Both the position numbers and the translations under genes were made by a program. The notes below the pieces were generated by a model. The model did not search any database. It saw nothing but the letters and a program-made list of their open reading frames with translations, and was not told where the DNA came from. 64,000 nt of DNA from an uncultured Myxococcales bacterium (GTDB taxonomy: Bacteria > Myxococcota_A > Polyangia > Polyangiales > Polyangiaceae). Positions 40,166 to 49,025 of the stretch are shown here, one piece after another (positions within the stretch are counted from its first letter, which is position 1; the number at the start of each line of letters is the position of its first letter). The DNA lies in NCBI GenBank assembly GCA_937872925.1, contig CALMUT010000079.1:1-64000 (forward strand), given 5' to 3'.

Positions 40166-41725
40166 ATGCAACGTCTCATCCAGTCGGTGTTCGTAGCCGC
40201 GACAACGCTGATCAGCGCGACGGCGTTCGCAGCGCCGGTGAGCTCCATCACGCAATACGGAGTGACGTGGACCTTCGACAAGGCCTACGAATCCGGACAG
40301 TTCGTCAGCGGCGACTACTGGGTCGTCGGACCCGTGAACGTCGTTTCGGTGTCGCCTGCGCCGACGGGCACTCGAAACGGGTCCAGCGTGAACCCAAAAG
40401 GCGGCCGGCAGGGGTATGACGATCGCGGCGGCGCCTACGACACCAGCGACAACGTCAGCTTCCCCTACAGTCTGCAGGTGAACGAATCCCTGGTGTCCGC
40501 GGTGAGCAAGCCCGGCTCTGGTGACTTCAAGAACGTGGGCTGCATGCAATCCCAGGCCGTGCTCACAGCCGTTGCTGCTCCGCAGCCGCCGAGCATGCTG
40601 CGCCCCGCCTACGCTGGCAGTGAAAAGAAGTATCTGGACTCCGCCAACATCGACTGGTCCTTGCTGCCGAAGCTACCGCCGCCCAAGTCAGCGCCCAGCG
40701 GCGCGGATCTGCTGGCCATGGCGGATCGTCCCCGCATCGACCACCTGAGCTCGTGGACCATTCAGCACAGCTGCGCTCAGGACAACTGGTACAACGGCTC
40801 GGGCGCACACAATTGCTACGGACGCGAAGTAGGCGCGTTCGTCAGCAGTGCCGCGCTCTACGTCATGCTGGATACGCCTGAGCGCGACGAACTCGCTGTG
40901 TCCATGATCCAACACGGCATCGACAACTACGGAGTGCTGAAGGCCGGCGGAAACTGGGCGCCGAACGGCGGACACCACAACGGTCGCAAGTGGCCCATCG
41001 TATTCGCTGCGCGCCTCTTGGATGATTGCGACATGCTCAAGGTGGGTCAGGACTACGACGACACCCACTTCGGCGAAGACGGTCAAACCTACATCGGGAC
41101 CAACAGCAAAGCGCTCTTCGGTTTCGATTGCGGAGGGCAGGCGCAGTATTTCACCAACGGCTGCTCCGGCAGCGGCGCAAAGGACTGCCGCGACCCAGCC
41201 GGGCTGGTCGACGGCTGCGCGGACTACCGGAATTGCTGCACCAGTGCCTACTGGATCGGCGAGGCGCTCTCGACCCTGTTGCTGCAGTCCAAAGCGATTT
41301 GGGGGCACGACGCTTTCTTCGACTACGTCGAACGTTGGATGAGCGGCGACGTGTCGGGCGGCGGCACGGCCGCAGGCGCCTTCGCTAACGAGATGTGGTC
41401 CGCGCATCGCCAGAACCTGCCGACAGGCAATGCGGCCACCACCGTGTGTGGTGGAGGCAGCGGCGGCAGCAGCGGCAGTGGCAGCGGCGGCACGAGCTCC
41501 GGGGGCGCCGACGCAGGCACCACGGGCGGCAGCAACGCCGGCGGCGCCGGAGGCAGCGCGGGCGGCGGAAGCGCCGGCAAGAGCGGCGCCGCGGCGACCG
41601 AAGACGACAGTGGTTGCGGCTGCCGCACCGCACCGGCGACGCCTGCGCATTCACCGTGGCTTCTGGCGCTGTTGGCTCTTGGCGCAGTGCGCGCGCGCAA
41701 GTCACCGCGGCGGGCGCGCGGGTAG
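40166..41725 (+). CDS. MYXO-CTERM secreted protein, hypothetical
   Basis: A 519-residue exported protein (MQRLIQSVFVAATTLISATAFA). The body has helical, aromatic-rich repeats (VLLLQSKAIWGHDAFFDYVE, HHNGRKWPIVFAARLLDD), suggesting an alpha/alpha-toroid glycosidase- or lyase-type fold, and paired cysteines. It ends in a Ser/Gly linker and a MYXO-CTERM-like tail (DSGCGCRTAP, hydrophobic helix, Arg-rich). Substrate unknown. The start at 40166 follows the amidase gene by 67 nt on the same strand, so co-expression is possible. The longer ORF from 39983 overlaps the amidase and is rejected. Confidence 0.82.
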   Translation: MQRLIQSVFVAATTLISATAFAAPVSSITQYGVTWTFDKAYESGQFVSGDYWVVGPVNVVSVSPAPTGTRNGSSVNPKGGRQGYDDRGGAYDTSDNVSFPYSLQVNESLVSAVSKPGSGDFKNVGCMQSQAVLTAVAAPQPPSMLRPAYAGSEKKYLDSANIDWSLLPKLPPPKSAPSGADLLAMADRPRIDHLSSWTIQHSCAQDNWYNGSGAHNCYGREVGAFVSSAALYVMLDTPERDELAVSMIQHGIDNYGVLKAGGNWAPNGGHHNGRKWPIVFAARLLDDCDMLKVGQDYDDTHFGEDGQTYIGTNSKALFGFDCGGQAQYFTNGCSGSGAKDCRDPAGLVDGCADYRNCCTSAYWIGEALSTLLLQSKAIWGHDAFFDYVERWMSGDVSGGGTAAGAFANEMWSAHRQNLPTGNAATTVCGGGSGGSSGSGSGGTSSGGADAGTTGGSNAGGAGGSAGGGSAGKSGAAATEDDSGCGCRTAPATPAHSPWLLALLALGAVRARKSPRRARG

Positions 41726-41732
41726 CGCCCGG

Positions 41733-42437
41733 CTACTGATAGGAGATGTTCGGATGCACGAGCCTGAGCACCAGGCTGAATGCCGGCCCGGCGATATAGG
41801 AGAACAGCTGCCACGCGACGATGAGTCCGAGCAGTCCCATCATGGGCGTTTCGTTCAGGCGGCGGTAGAAGGATCCCGTCCATCGCGGCAAGGCCCCCTC
41901 GACAACGCCGGCGCCATCTAGCGGCGGGATCGGGATGAGATTGAACAAGCCAAGTAGCACGTTGAGATTCACCATCACGCTCAGCGCCATTGCGGCCGCG
42001 CCCATGGGCGAGCGATAGGTGGGGTCACCAGCCACCGCGACGATGCGGGTGAAGCTCACTTGGGTGGGCGCGTAGAAAACGCCGTTTGCGACCAGGATCT
42101 TGATCACAACCAGGGCCAGCGCCGCCAGAATCAAGTTGGCGGCAGGGCCCGCCAAAGACATCAGCGCTTGCCGGCCCGGGTGCCGCCTGCCCCACTCCGG
42201 ATCGTAGGGAATGGAGGCCCAGCCGATCATCCAACCCATCTGCACGAACGAAATCAACGGCACGAGCACCATGCCGAAAGGCGAACGCATGATGTGCGGG
42301 ATCGGGTCGAGGCTGAGCACGCCCCCTTCGTAGGCCGTGCGGTCGCCGCCCTTGAAGGCAACCAGCGCGTGCGCGTACTCGTGACAGGTCGTCGATAGGA
42401 CGAAAACGAGGTACCAGACGATGAGGTTGGCGATCAT
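41733..42437 (-). CDS. Site-2 protease family (M50) membrane metalloprotease
   Basis: A 234-residue polytopic protein. HEYAH at residues 19-23 in the first helix supplies the HExxH zinc-binding motif, and NLIPIPPLDG near 165-175 contains the second half of the M50 active site (xPxPPLDG). Four to six helices. Minimal members of this family lack a PDZ domain, as here. It cleaves membrane-embedded substrates such as signal-peptide remnants or anti-sigma factors; the substrate is unknown. It converges on the MYXO-CTERM gene, separated by 8 nt. Confidence 0.9.
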   Translation of the reverse strand: MIANLIVWYLVFVLSTTCHEYAHALVAFKGGDRTAYEGGVLSLDPIPHIMRSPFGMVLVPLISFVQMGWMIGWASIPYDPEWGRRHPGRQALMSLAGPAANLILAALALVVIKILVANGVFYAPTQVSFTRIVAVAGDPTYRSPMGAAAMALSVMVNLNVLLGLFNLIPIPPLDGAGVVEGALPRWTGSFYRRLNETPMMGLLGLIVAWQLFSYIAGPAFSLVLRLVHPNISYQ

Positions 42438-42584
42438 GGGTGGGAGACTCGACCCGGGGCGTTCTTAGTCCTGCGCCGCGCCAGGGGCCAGATATTCACC
42501 GGGTTAGCCAGCGTCGAACCACGCGGATCCAGCGGGAGAGTGGGAGGCATCAGGGTGGCGGGCCGGGCGTGCCGAGTGCGGGCT

Positions 42585-43043
42585 TCAACCCTTTTCGCGC
42601 AAGGCGCGGATATGCCCTAGGTAGTCGTCCACGCTGCGGAACGCGCCGACGGGTAGCGGTTTGTTTCGGCCGAGCACGGTCTTCATCTGCTGCGGATCGA
42701 ATTGCGCGCCGATGTTCATATTCTGGGTTTCGGACATGCCGCCCATGGGCTCCGCCAGGGACGCGGGCGCGGTGCCACCGTAGCACTCGACGTACCACTC
42801 CACGGGCGCCGGTGGCGGTGTGGTCAGCGAGGGATCCAGCTCGCCCTTGTCCACTTCCTCCACCCCCAGCACCTTCGCGAAGTCGCTCATGAGATAGGCG
42901 GGAAGCCACTCTCCGAGGCCGGTGTGCCAGAGCAGCACGAAGGCCGGCAAGGCGGCCATCGAAAACGACGCTTGGAGCGCGACGATGCTGGTGAGCTTCG
43001 GCGTTCCGTCACTCTCCGCCCAGTACCATTCGGTGTCGGTCAT
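42585..43043 (-). CDS. GYF-like (DUF4339-type) domain protein
   Basis: A 152-residue protein starting MTDTEWYWAESDG. Residues 6-55 resemble the GYF_2/DUF4339 domain (WYW at the start and a late GEWLPAYL), which binds proline-rich peptides or acts as a scaffold. The rest is a low-complexity linker and a short C-terminal helix. Its start overlaps the stop of the YkgJ-like gene by ATGA, so the two are translationally coupled and probably act together. The match to DUF4339 is moderate. Confidence 0.7.
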   Translation of the reverse strand: MTDTEWYWAESDGTPKLTSIVALQASFSMAALPAFVLLWHTGLGEWLPAYLMSDFAKVLGVEEVDKGELDPSLTTPPPAPVEWYVECYGGTAPASLAEPMGGMSETQNMNIGAQFDPQQMKTVLGRNKPLPVGAFRSVDDYLGHIRALREKG

Positions 43044-43762
43044 AGCTTGGGTTCCTCTACTACCACGCGATCGGTCGGCAATCGATTGCGCGTGAGCCAG
43101 GCGTCCACCACCGCGATGTGCAGCAGCATCTTCTCCCAAAGCTCGCTAGGAACGGGCTGATCGGTCTTTTTGCAATGGGTGGTCACAACCGCGTCGATGT
43201 CGGTCAGACTCGGGGGCTCTTCGGAGTCGTCTTGTGCCGTTGCGGCGTCGTCGGCGTCGGCGTTCCCGTCCACCGGGCTCTGATCCAGAAGCTCGACCAC
43301 GCGCTCCAGGAGTTCATAGTATAGACGCGCCGCCTGCACGTAGGGCGCGACACCCTGCTGTTCAAAGTACTCGGCAACCGTGCCGGTCGTACCGTAGGTG
43401 CCTTCAGTCTCGGGATGCGCCCGCAACTCAACGACTTGTTCGCCACCATCCGGCAGCGCCACGCGACCAAGCGGGTACAGCCGGCAGACCAAAGGCCGAG
43501 CTGCGTGCACGCTGCAGCCCTTTGGCGTCAGGAACGTACAGGCTCCGTCTTCGAAACGTAGATAGCACCCGTCGTCGGTGTACCGTTCAATGAACGCCGT
43601 CGTGGTCAGGGACGACGCTGCGGCCAGCCGTGCGATCTCATACGGCCCTACCTGGATCCGCTTGTCGTGACAGCAGCGATTACAACCGGCGCAGCTGTAT
43701 GAAAACGGCGCATCACGTCCCGTCAACACGCGCAGCGCGTTTTGCTCCGGCGCATGCGCCAT
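43040..43762 (-). CDS. YkgJ-family cysteine-cluster protein
   Basis: A 240-residue protein. CAGCNRCC near residues 24-31, CTFLTPKGC near 75-83 and VCRLYP match the YkgJ/CxxCxxCC family (PF03692), predicted to bind a metal or Fe-S centre. The C-terminal half is helical with an acidic linker. The stop overlaps the start of the GYF-like gene; a Tat-signal protein gene precedes it by 5 nt. Members often sit near enzymes needing metal cofactors. Role uncertain. Confidence 0.85.
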   Translation of the reverse strand: MAHAPEQNALRVLTGRDAPFSYSCAGCNRCCHDKRIQVGPYEIARLAAASSLTTTAFIERYTDDGCYLRFEDGACTFLTPKGCSVHAARPLVCRLYPLGRVALPDGGEQVVELRAHPETEGTYGTTGTVAEYFEQQGVAPYVQAARLYYELLERVVELLDQSPVDGNADADDAATAQDDSEEPPSLTDIDAVVTTHCKKTDQPVPSELWEKMLLHIAVVDAWLTRNRLPTDRVVVEEPKL

Positions 43763-43767
43763 CGGAG

Positions 43768-44094
43768 TCAGCCTCTCTTGAGGAAATTCTCCATCTTGAT
43801 CTGAACGGCGGCAGGCAACCGAAACGCGCCGAGGGAGGCAGCGCGCTCACCGGCGGTGCCGTAGGCGCGAAACGCCAGCTTCGACGCACCGTGTTTGCGA
43901 ATCAGTTCCATGGCTTTCTCGTCCAACGACAGCATCGCAACGGTAACGCCTTCGATCTCTACCTTGAACTGCAGCGCTGAGCCCGGAGCAGCAGAGGCCT
44001 CACGCGCGGATAAATCCACGCCCAAACCAACGGAAAGCGCCGCAGCACTCGACGCCAACTTGAGACTTGCCCTGCGCGAAAGCTTCTTCGACAT
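43768..44094 (-). CDS. Tat-signal small exported protein
   Basis: A 108-residue protein whose N-terminus reads SRRASLKLASSAA near residues 6-18, an RR-x-x-L-K twin-arginine export signal, with a cleavage site near AREASAAP. The mature part is a small alpha/beta domain of about 70 residues without motifs I recognise. The ATG at 44094 is preferred to one at 44112 for the signal. It is the first gene of a three-gene run with the YkgJ- and GYF-like genes. A folded cofactor-containing protein assisted by YkgJ is possible (inference). Confidence 0.75.
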   Translation of the reverse strand: MSKKLSRRASLKLASSAAALSVGLGVDLSAREASAAPGSALQFKVEIEGVTVAMLSLDEKAMELIRKHGASKLAFRAYGTAGERAASLGAFRLPAAVQIKMENFLKRG

Positions 44095-44140
44095 AGCTGC
44101 AGATACTAACACAGCATCCGCAGCATGCTGGCCCTACAAC

Positions 44141-45100
44141 CTACTCCGGCGTCACAATCAGCTCGACTCGGCGGTTGTTGGCTCGGCCTTCGGCTGTGGA
44201 GTTGGGCGCGATAGGCCGGGAAGAGCCAATGCCGATGGACTTGATCTTGCCCGAATCGATGCCGCGAGAGATCAGATGCGCACGCACCGAGTCCGCGCGC
44301 TGGAAGCTCAGAGTTTCGTTCTTCTTCGCGGAGCCGCGCGAGTCGGTATGGCCTTCAACCAGGATGGCTTTGTAGCCCTGGTCCTTCAGCGCTTTCGCCA
44401 CGTCGTCTAGCTTAGATTGCGCGATGGGCAGCAGCGTGTACTTGCCGGACGCAAACAACACTTCGCCCGAGATCGTGATCACGACGCCGCGCTTCTCTTC
44501 TTTGACCTTGGCGATTTCGGCCAGGCTCGCCATGGCCGCGGTCAGCTTTTTCTCGGCGGCAAGGCGCGCCTGCTTCTCGTCTTCGAGCTGCTGCTTGGTC
44601 TTGGCGACTTCCTTTTCTTTCTGAGCCAGCTCCGCTTGTTTTTGCTTGAGCTCCGCTTGCTTTTCGTTGATGTCCTGCTCAGCCTTGCGCTTCTGGTCAG
44701 CCAATTCGGCTTTGGTTTTTTCCAGGTTCTTCTTGGCGCGATCGCCGTCCGCCAGCTGCGCGGCTTGAAGCTCCCGGGCCGCCTGGTCGCGTCGCTGGGT
44801 GGCAGCGGCGATTTCTCCCTGCGCGGCAGCGATGCGCGCTTTGCGCTTCGCGATGTAGGCGAGGGTCAAGGTCGACTCGTCGTCGCCATTTTCTTCGAAG
44901 GATCGGTTCGCGCTGTCTAGCGCCTGCTTGGCGGTATCCAGTTGGGCGGGTGTCATTTTCGCTGCAGGCCCCTGCGCGGCCTCGGTGTAGGCCTCTCGCG
45001 CTTCAAGGAGCGTCTTGGGCGTTGGAGTGGTGCCGCACGCGAAGGCGCCCACGCAGGCGACGAAGACGACGGATGTCAGAGTCTTTTTATGCAGTGCCAT
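44141..45100 (-). CDS. DUF4398/OmpA-family lipoprotein with coiled coil
   Basis: A 319-residue lipoprotein (lipobox GAFACG). Residues 25-85 resemble DUF4398. Residues 90-195 form a long Lys/Glu/Gln-rich coiled coil (KAELADQKRKAEQDINEKQA). Residues 200-319 are an OmpA_C-like domain ending VEGHTDSRGS and AEGRANNRRVELIV, which binds peptidoglycan. It would tether the outer membrane to the wall. The smaller DUF4398 lipoprotein gene lies 22 nt upstream, same direction. Confidence 0.9.
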   Translation of the reverse strand: MALHKKTLTSVVFVACVGAFACGTTPTPKTLLEAREAYTEAAQGPAAKMTPAQLDTAKQALDSANRSFEENGDDESTLTLAYIAKRKARIAAAQGEIAAATQRRDQAARELQAAQLADGDRAKKNLEKTKAELADQKRKAEQDINEKQAELKQKQAELAQKEKEVAKTKQQLEDEKQARLAAEKKLTAAMASLAEIAKVKEEKRGVVITISGEVLFASGKYTLLPIAQSKLDDVAKALKDQGYKAILVEGHTDSRGSAKKNETLSFQRADSVRAHLISRGIDSGKIKSIGIGSSRPIAPNSTAEGRANNRRVELIVTPE

Positions 45101-45122
45101 GATCGTTTCCTTCTCCGTGCCG

Positions 45123-45482
45123 CTACTGGCTCGACTGCTTCTTGTAGGCCGTCACTAGATCAATCGCGGCTTGCGCTTCCGCCTTGGCATAGGCCTCACG
45201 CGCCAGGTTCAACGCCAACTCCGCGTCGGCTTCGGCCCGCTGCAGCTCGAAGTCGGCCGCTTCATTATCGCCGTCGGCGATCAGCGCTTTGGCGCGGGCC
45301 AACCCATCGTTCGCTCGCTTGAGCACTAAGCTGGCCTCGGGATTGCTGGGTGCGCCGCCGACTTCGGCCGCGCGAACGGCGGCGGTGGCGGAAGTGACAC
45401 GTTCGTTGGGCACGGCAGCGCCGCCGCACGCCCCAATGAAAGCGACGAATCCCAGCGTGAACAGTGCGAAGTGTTTGGACAT
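45123..45482 (-). CDS. DUF4398 lipoprotein
   Basis: A 119-residue lipoprotein (lipobox IGACG). The body is a helical hairpin rich in Ala/Glu/Lys (LVLKRANDGLARAKALI, AADFELQRAEADAELAL), as in DUF4398, also found at the start of the larger OmpA-type protein. It is the first gene of the pair. A role in envelope structure or in regulating the OmpA partner is inferred from the shared domain. Confidence 0.85.
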   Translation of the reverse strand: MSKHFALFTLGFVAFIGACGGAAVPNERVTSATAAVRAAEVGGAPSNPEASLVLKRANDGLARAKALIADGDNEAADFELQRAEADAELALNLAREAYAKAEAQAAIDLVTAYKKQSSQ

Positions 45483-45715
45483 ATTCCTCTCCCAAGCTGG
45501 ATGGGATACCGACTATAGCCACGGAGGCGACGCTGACCAATGCGTTCTGGCAAGGCGCCGTCCGGAAAGGCGAGCCCCATGCCCTAACTCCTAGCCATCT
45601 GGGGTTTCGCGGGCAGAATCTGGATGATTTTGATTCAGACGCTACGCCACGCACACGCCGTCGCAAGGTCCGTGCCGCCTTCGTCGTCCGCTGCGATCCG
45701 CGCTACCCTCGCCCC

Positions 45716-47608
45716 ATGCGCAACCGCACCTTTCGCCGGGCCGTCACTGCTGCCGCCCTGTGCAGCGCCACGCTGTATGCCGGCGCAGCGGGCGCGCAGA
45801 GTTTGGTGCCCGGTCCAGGCGAGGCGAATCACGACAGCGCATTGCTGCAGAAGATGGGCGGCTATGAGCGACAGGTGCACGGGATCTTGTCCCTACCCCT
45901 GGGCTGGGGACTCGAAGGTTTCGTGCCGCCAAGTCAGCGCAGCGTGGTGGAGGGCTTCATCAGCACCGGGCAAAGCGACTTCAAAGCAGCCACGGGCAAG
46001 CACCCGTATGAAGTGCTGAGCGACTACGGCGAGTACGGCGATCTGGGCATGTTCGGCGGCGTGCAGGCCGCGGGCGACGCTTTCCGCTACATGGTGCTGC
46101 GCGACTCTGGAGCACCGGCAGCGGAAGTCGACGCCGCACGCAAGGAGCTGCTGCGCGTGATGAAGGGGCTGCATTGGTGCCATCAGATCACTGGCGTCCC
46201 CGGAGTGGTGGTGCGTGGGCTGCGGCGCATCACGCCCGAAGCCGGGGAGCCGCCCTTGCCCGGAGCCGCACCGCAAACGGTGCCCCTTTTCGATGGTAGC
46301 GGCAGTCCACAGCCTGCGAAGAAGGAACCCACATGGCGCGCAGATCAGTCCGGCCAGCTGCCGTTCTTGATCTGGCTGGACGACACCAGCAAGGACCAGA
46401 TCGACGGCTATGTGTTCGCCCTCGGCGCTGCCTACGATGCCGCCAAAGACGATCCCAGCATTCCAAGCAGCGCGCTGCAGCCGTTGATCGACGACGCACG
46501 CGCCATTGGGCACAAGCTCCTCGAAAAACACGAGTTCATCGGCAAAGAGACGGATCTGGTGCTGGTCGACGCGGACGGACGCCCGACGTCGTTTCATGAT
46601 CTGAGCGCAGAGGAAGCCTCACCGGGCTTCGTGCTCGACGATCCGGTCAACGGCTTCAATGCCCTGATGAGTCTGGGCATGATGCGCACTTTTTATCACA
46701 TGACTGGCGACGAGAAGATTGGACGCTTCTATTACGAAGAGATGATCGGCAAGCGCAACTACCTGCAGGTGGCTGAGGACTCCGTCAATCTGATGTACGT
46801 GAAAGAGCAGACCAACTTCTCAAACGTGAACATGGCGTTCGTGGCCGCCTATGGAGTGCTGCGCTACGAGACGGATACCGCACTCGCCGCACACGCCCGG
46901 CGCGTGCTCGAAGACAAGCTATACGCGCCCGGCGTTTCCCGACAGGCCAAGGGGTTGAAGCAGAGCTTCTTCGACTTCATCTACGCGGGCTTCCGCACCG
47001 AAGGGTCCAAGGGCCCAGGCGCCCAAGCTGTGGCCGATGGGCTGGAGACGCTTTCCGAACTGCGCAGCGCGCCGTACTGGGACGACGCTGTCGAAAACTG
47101 CGACGCCGCGGAGATCGCGGCGCTGGCGTGCAAAGGCATCGACGGCACCCCCATCACGCTGTCCGAGAAACCCGGTCGCGGCAACTCCCTAGTCGCCACG
47201 GCGCCGCTGCCCATGCGCATCCGTCCGCCGAGCAACTTCGAGTGGCGATCGGATCCCCACGTCGTCAACGGTGGCGGCAGCACGCGCTTGAACCCGGGCG
47301 CAGAACTTCTGACTGCGTATTGGCTCGGTCGTTTGCTGCGCGCGGGGGATCTCGGCGTCGGCAACATCTCTCCACACGCGCGGCTAAAGCCCGCGGGCTG
47401 GGGCGGCGCCGGTGGTGCGAGCGGCGCCGGTGGTGCGGGCGGCGCCGGTGGGGGTAGCGCGGCTGCCGGCGAGGGCGACAGCGGGTGTGGCTGTCGCACG
47501 GCGACGCAAGGCGGAAGCTCCCTTACCCATCTCAGTGCACTGCTGTTGCTAGCTGCCGGCCTACGCCGCAGGCGCAAGCCAGCGCTCATTCGCGCACGGC
47601 GGCGCTAG
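45716..47608 (+). CDS. MYXO-CTERM secreted protein, hypothetical
   Basis: A 630-residue exported protein (cleavage after YAGAAGAQ). The body is a series of paired helices (YEVLSDYGEYGDLG, LPFLIWLDDTSKDQIDGYVF, MMRTFYHMTGDEKIGRF), compatible with an alpha/alpha-toroid. It ends in a Gly/Ala linker and a MYXO-CTERM-like tail (DSGCGCRTAT, helix, Arg-rich). No catalytic motif is obvious. The start at 45716 is the first ATG before the signal; the ORF extends further but overlaps the divergent DUF4398 gene. Confidence 0.8.
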   Translation: MRNRTFRRAVTAAALCSATLYAGAAGAQSLVPGPGEANHDSALLQKMGGYERQVHGILSLPLGWGLEGFVPPSQRSVVEGFISTGQSDFKAATGKHPYEVLSDYGEYGDLGMFGGVQAAGDAFRYMVLRDSGAPAAEVDAARKELLRVMKGLHWCHQITGVPGVVVRGLRRITPEAGEPPLPGAAPQTVPLFDGSGSPQPAKKEPTWRADQSGQLPFLIWLDDTSKDQIDGYVFALGAAYDAAKDDPSIPSSALQPLIDDARAIGHKLLEKHEFIGKETDLVLVDADGRPTSFHDLSAEEASPGFVLDDPVNGFNALMSLGMMRTFYHMTGDEKIGRFYYEEMIGKRNYLQVAEDSVNLMYVKEQTNFSNVNMAFVAAYGVLRYETDTALAAHARRVLEDKLYAPGVSRQAKGLKQSFFDFIYAGFRTEGSKGPGAQAVADGLETLSELRSAPYWDDAVENCDAAEIAALACKGIDGTPITLSEKPGRGNSLVATAPLPMRIRPPSNFEWRSDPHVVNGGGSTRLNPGAELLTAYWLGRLLRAGDLGVGNISPHARLKPAGWGGAGGASGAGGAGGAGGGSAAAGEGDSGCGCRTATQGGSSLTHLSALLLLAAGLRRRRKPALIRARRR

Positions 47609-47618
47609 GCTCGCGGTG

Positions 47619-48779
47619 ATGAGATCCCGTCTCTCATGCCATGAACGCGCCATTCGACGCGCGAGCAGCGTCGCGGCTCTAGCGCTGACACTTCCCGCTT
47701 GCGCAGCTGTGCCGAATCGAAGCGCACCCCAGGCAGCTTCTGCACCCACCCCCGTCGTCGTGCCCAGCGCGCAAACAGAGCCGGCGGCGCCCGTCCCCGT
47801 GGTTACTTCCGAAGCAGCACCCGGGGACCTGGAGATCCGCGAACCCGATCCGGTCGCTTGCCGCCTCAGTACCGAGACCTTCAGCACGACGCATTTGCGC
47901 TTGAGCCCAGAGGGAGAGCCCTTCGCTTCGGTGACGGATGCGCCTGCCGCGGTGGTCCTGGGCACCGGCGACGCTCCAAAAAGCGCTGTGGCGGTGCTCG
48001 ACGACGGCCGCGTCCTGCTGCGCCTGATGCTCCGGGCCAAGGACACGCGGATTTACACTCGCGCGCCGACACGCTTGTTGGGTTTCCTCTTGCCCGACGC
48101 CAGTCGGTCACTGGACTGGTCCGGTGGGACCCGCGGCTCCCTTCGCCTCGGTGTCGACGCGAGCCTCTTGCTGGTTTCGCCGACGCGCGTGGAAGAAGAC
48201 TTGGCGTGCGACGGGCTCACGATCACCGCGCCGAGCTTCGACGCCCGCGCTTCCGTGACGAAACGCAAGAAGCTCCCGCTTCGTTCGGTTGCCCGTGTCG
48301 GCGCCGAGCTAGCGCTCGAGCCCGGGGGCAAGGCCGTCGCTCGCCTTCGAGACGGCGCAGAGGTTGGTGTGTTGAGCCAGAAAGGCAAGTCCACAAATGT
48401 GCTTTTGGAAGGCAACGAGTACTGGGTCGTGGGCTGGGTGGCGACGAAGGATCTGAGCACGCAGCCCTCCATGCTCGGGAAGTTTGGACGCGGTTACGGA
48501 TCCGGGAGTGGTGCAAAGGCCGGGCGGCAGCTGGGACGAGCCTGCGGGGAAGACGTCGCACTCTATGGCGAGCTCGGCAAGGAGCGGCGTCGCATCGGCA
48601 CCCTGCGCAGAGACACAGCGTTCCTCATCGAGACGCCCAAAGACGCCGAACACGAAGAAAGCGAGCACGTGCAAGTCACCCTGCCCTTGTCCAAGTGGCT
48701 CTGGCTGCGCCAGACCGCGAAGCTCACGGTGTACGCCGCCGACATCCGCGACTGCACAGCGCAAACCGTGAGCTACTGA
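47619..48779 (+). CDS. Hypothetical lipoprotein
   Basis: A 386-residue lipoprotein (ALTLPACAAV). A Pro/Ala/Val linker covers residues 28-65. The rest has many short beta strands (AVVLGTGDAPKSAVAVLDDG, RLLGFLLPDASRSLDWS, NEYWVVGWVATKDL) as in small barrel or SH3-like domains. It begins 10 nt after the stop of the preceding gene on the same strand and is probably co-transcribed with it. ATG 47619 is favoured over GTG 47616. Function unknown. Confidence 0.75.
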   Translation: MRSRLSCHERAIRRASSVAALALTLPACAAVPNRSAPQAASAPTPVVVPSAQTEPAAPVPVVTSEAAPGDLEIREPDPVACRLSTETFSTTHLRLSPEGEPFASVTDAPAAVVLGTGDAPKSAVAVLDDGRVLLRLMLRAKDTRIYTRAPTRLLGFLLPDASRSLDWSGGTRGSLRLGVDASLLLVSPTRVEEDLACDGLTITAPSFDARASVTKRKKLPLRSVARVGAELALEPGGKAVARLRDGAEVGVLSQKGKSTNVLLEGNEYWVVGWVATKDLSTQPSMLGKFGRGYGSGSGAKAGRQLGRACGEDVALYGELGKERRRIGTLRRDTAFLIETPKDAEHEESEHVQVTLPLSKWLWLRQTAKLTVYAADIRDCTAQTVSY

Positions 48780-49025
48780 GCGGCAGAAGCGGCGACGGCG
48801 ACGGCGACTGGGGCAGCGGGTCGCGCGGGATCACGCGGCAACATCGCTAGCGGTGCTCGTGCCGGCCGGGGGCTGCTACTGCGCTCGCAGTCGGGCGGTT
48901 CGAGGGCAGGACGTGCGGTGCTTCGTTTCGCCTGGCTGCCCTCCTTCGAGGGTTCCCATGGGTCGCGGGCGGGTTTGGTGAAACCCGCCGTGCCCCGTCG
49001 GCCTTCGGTGTGTCACAATTGGACC

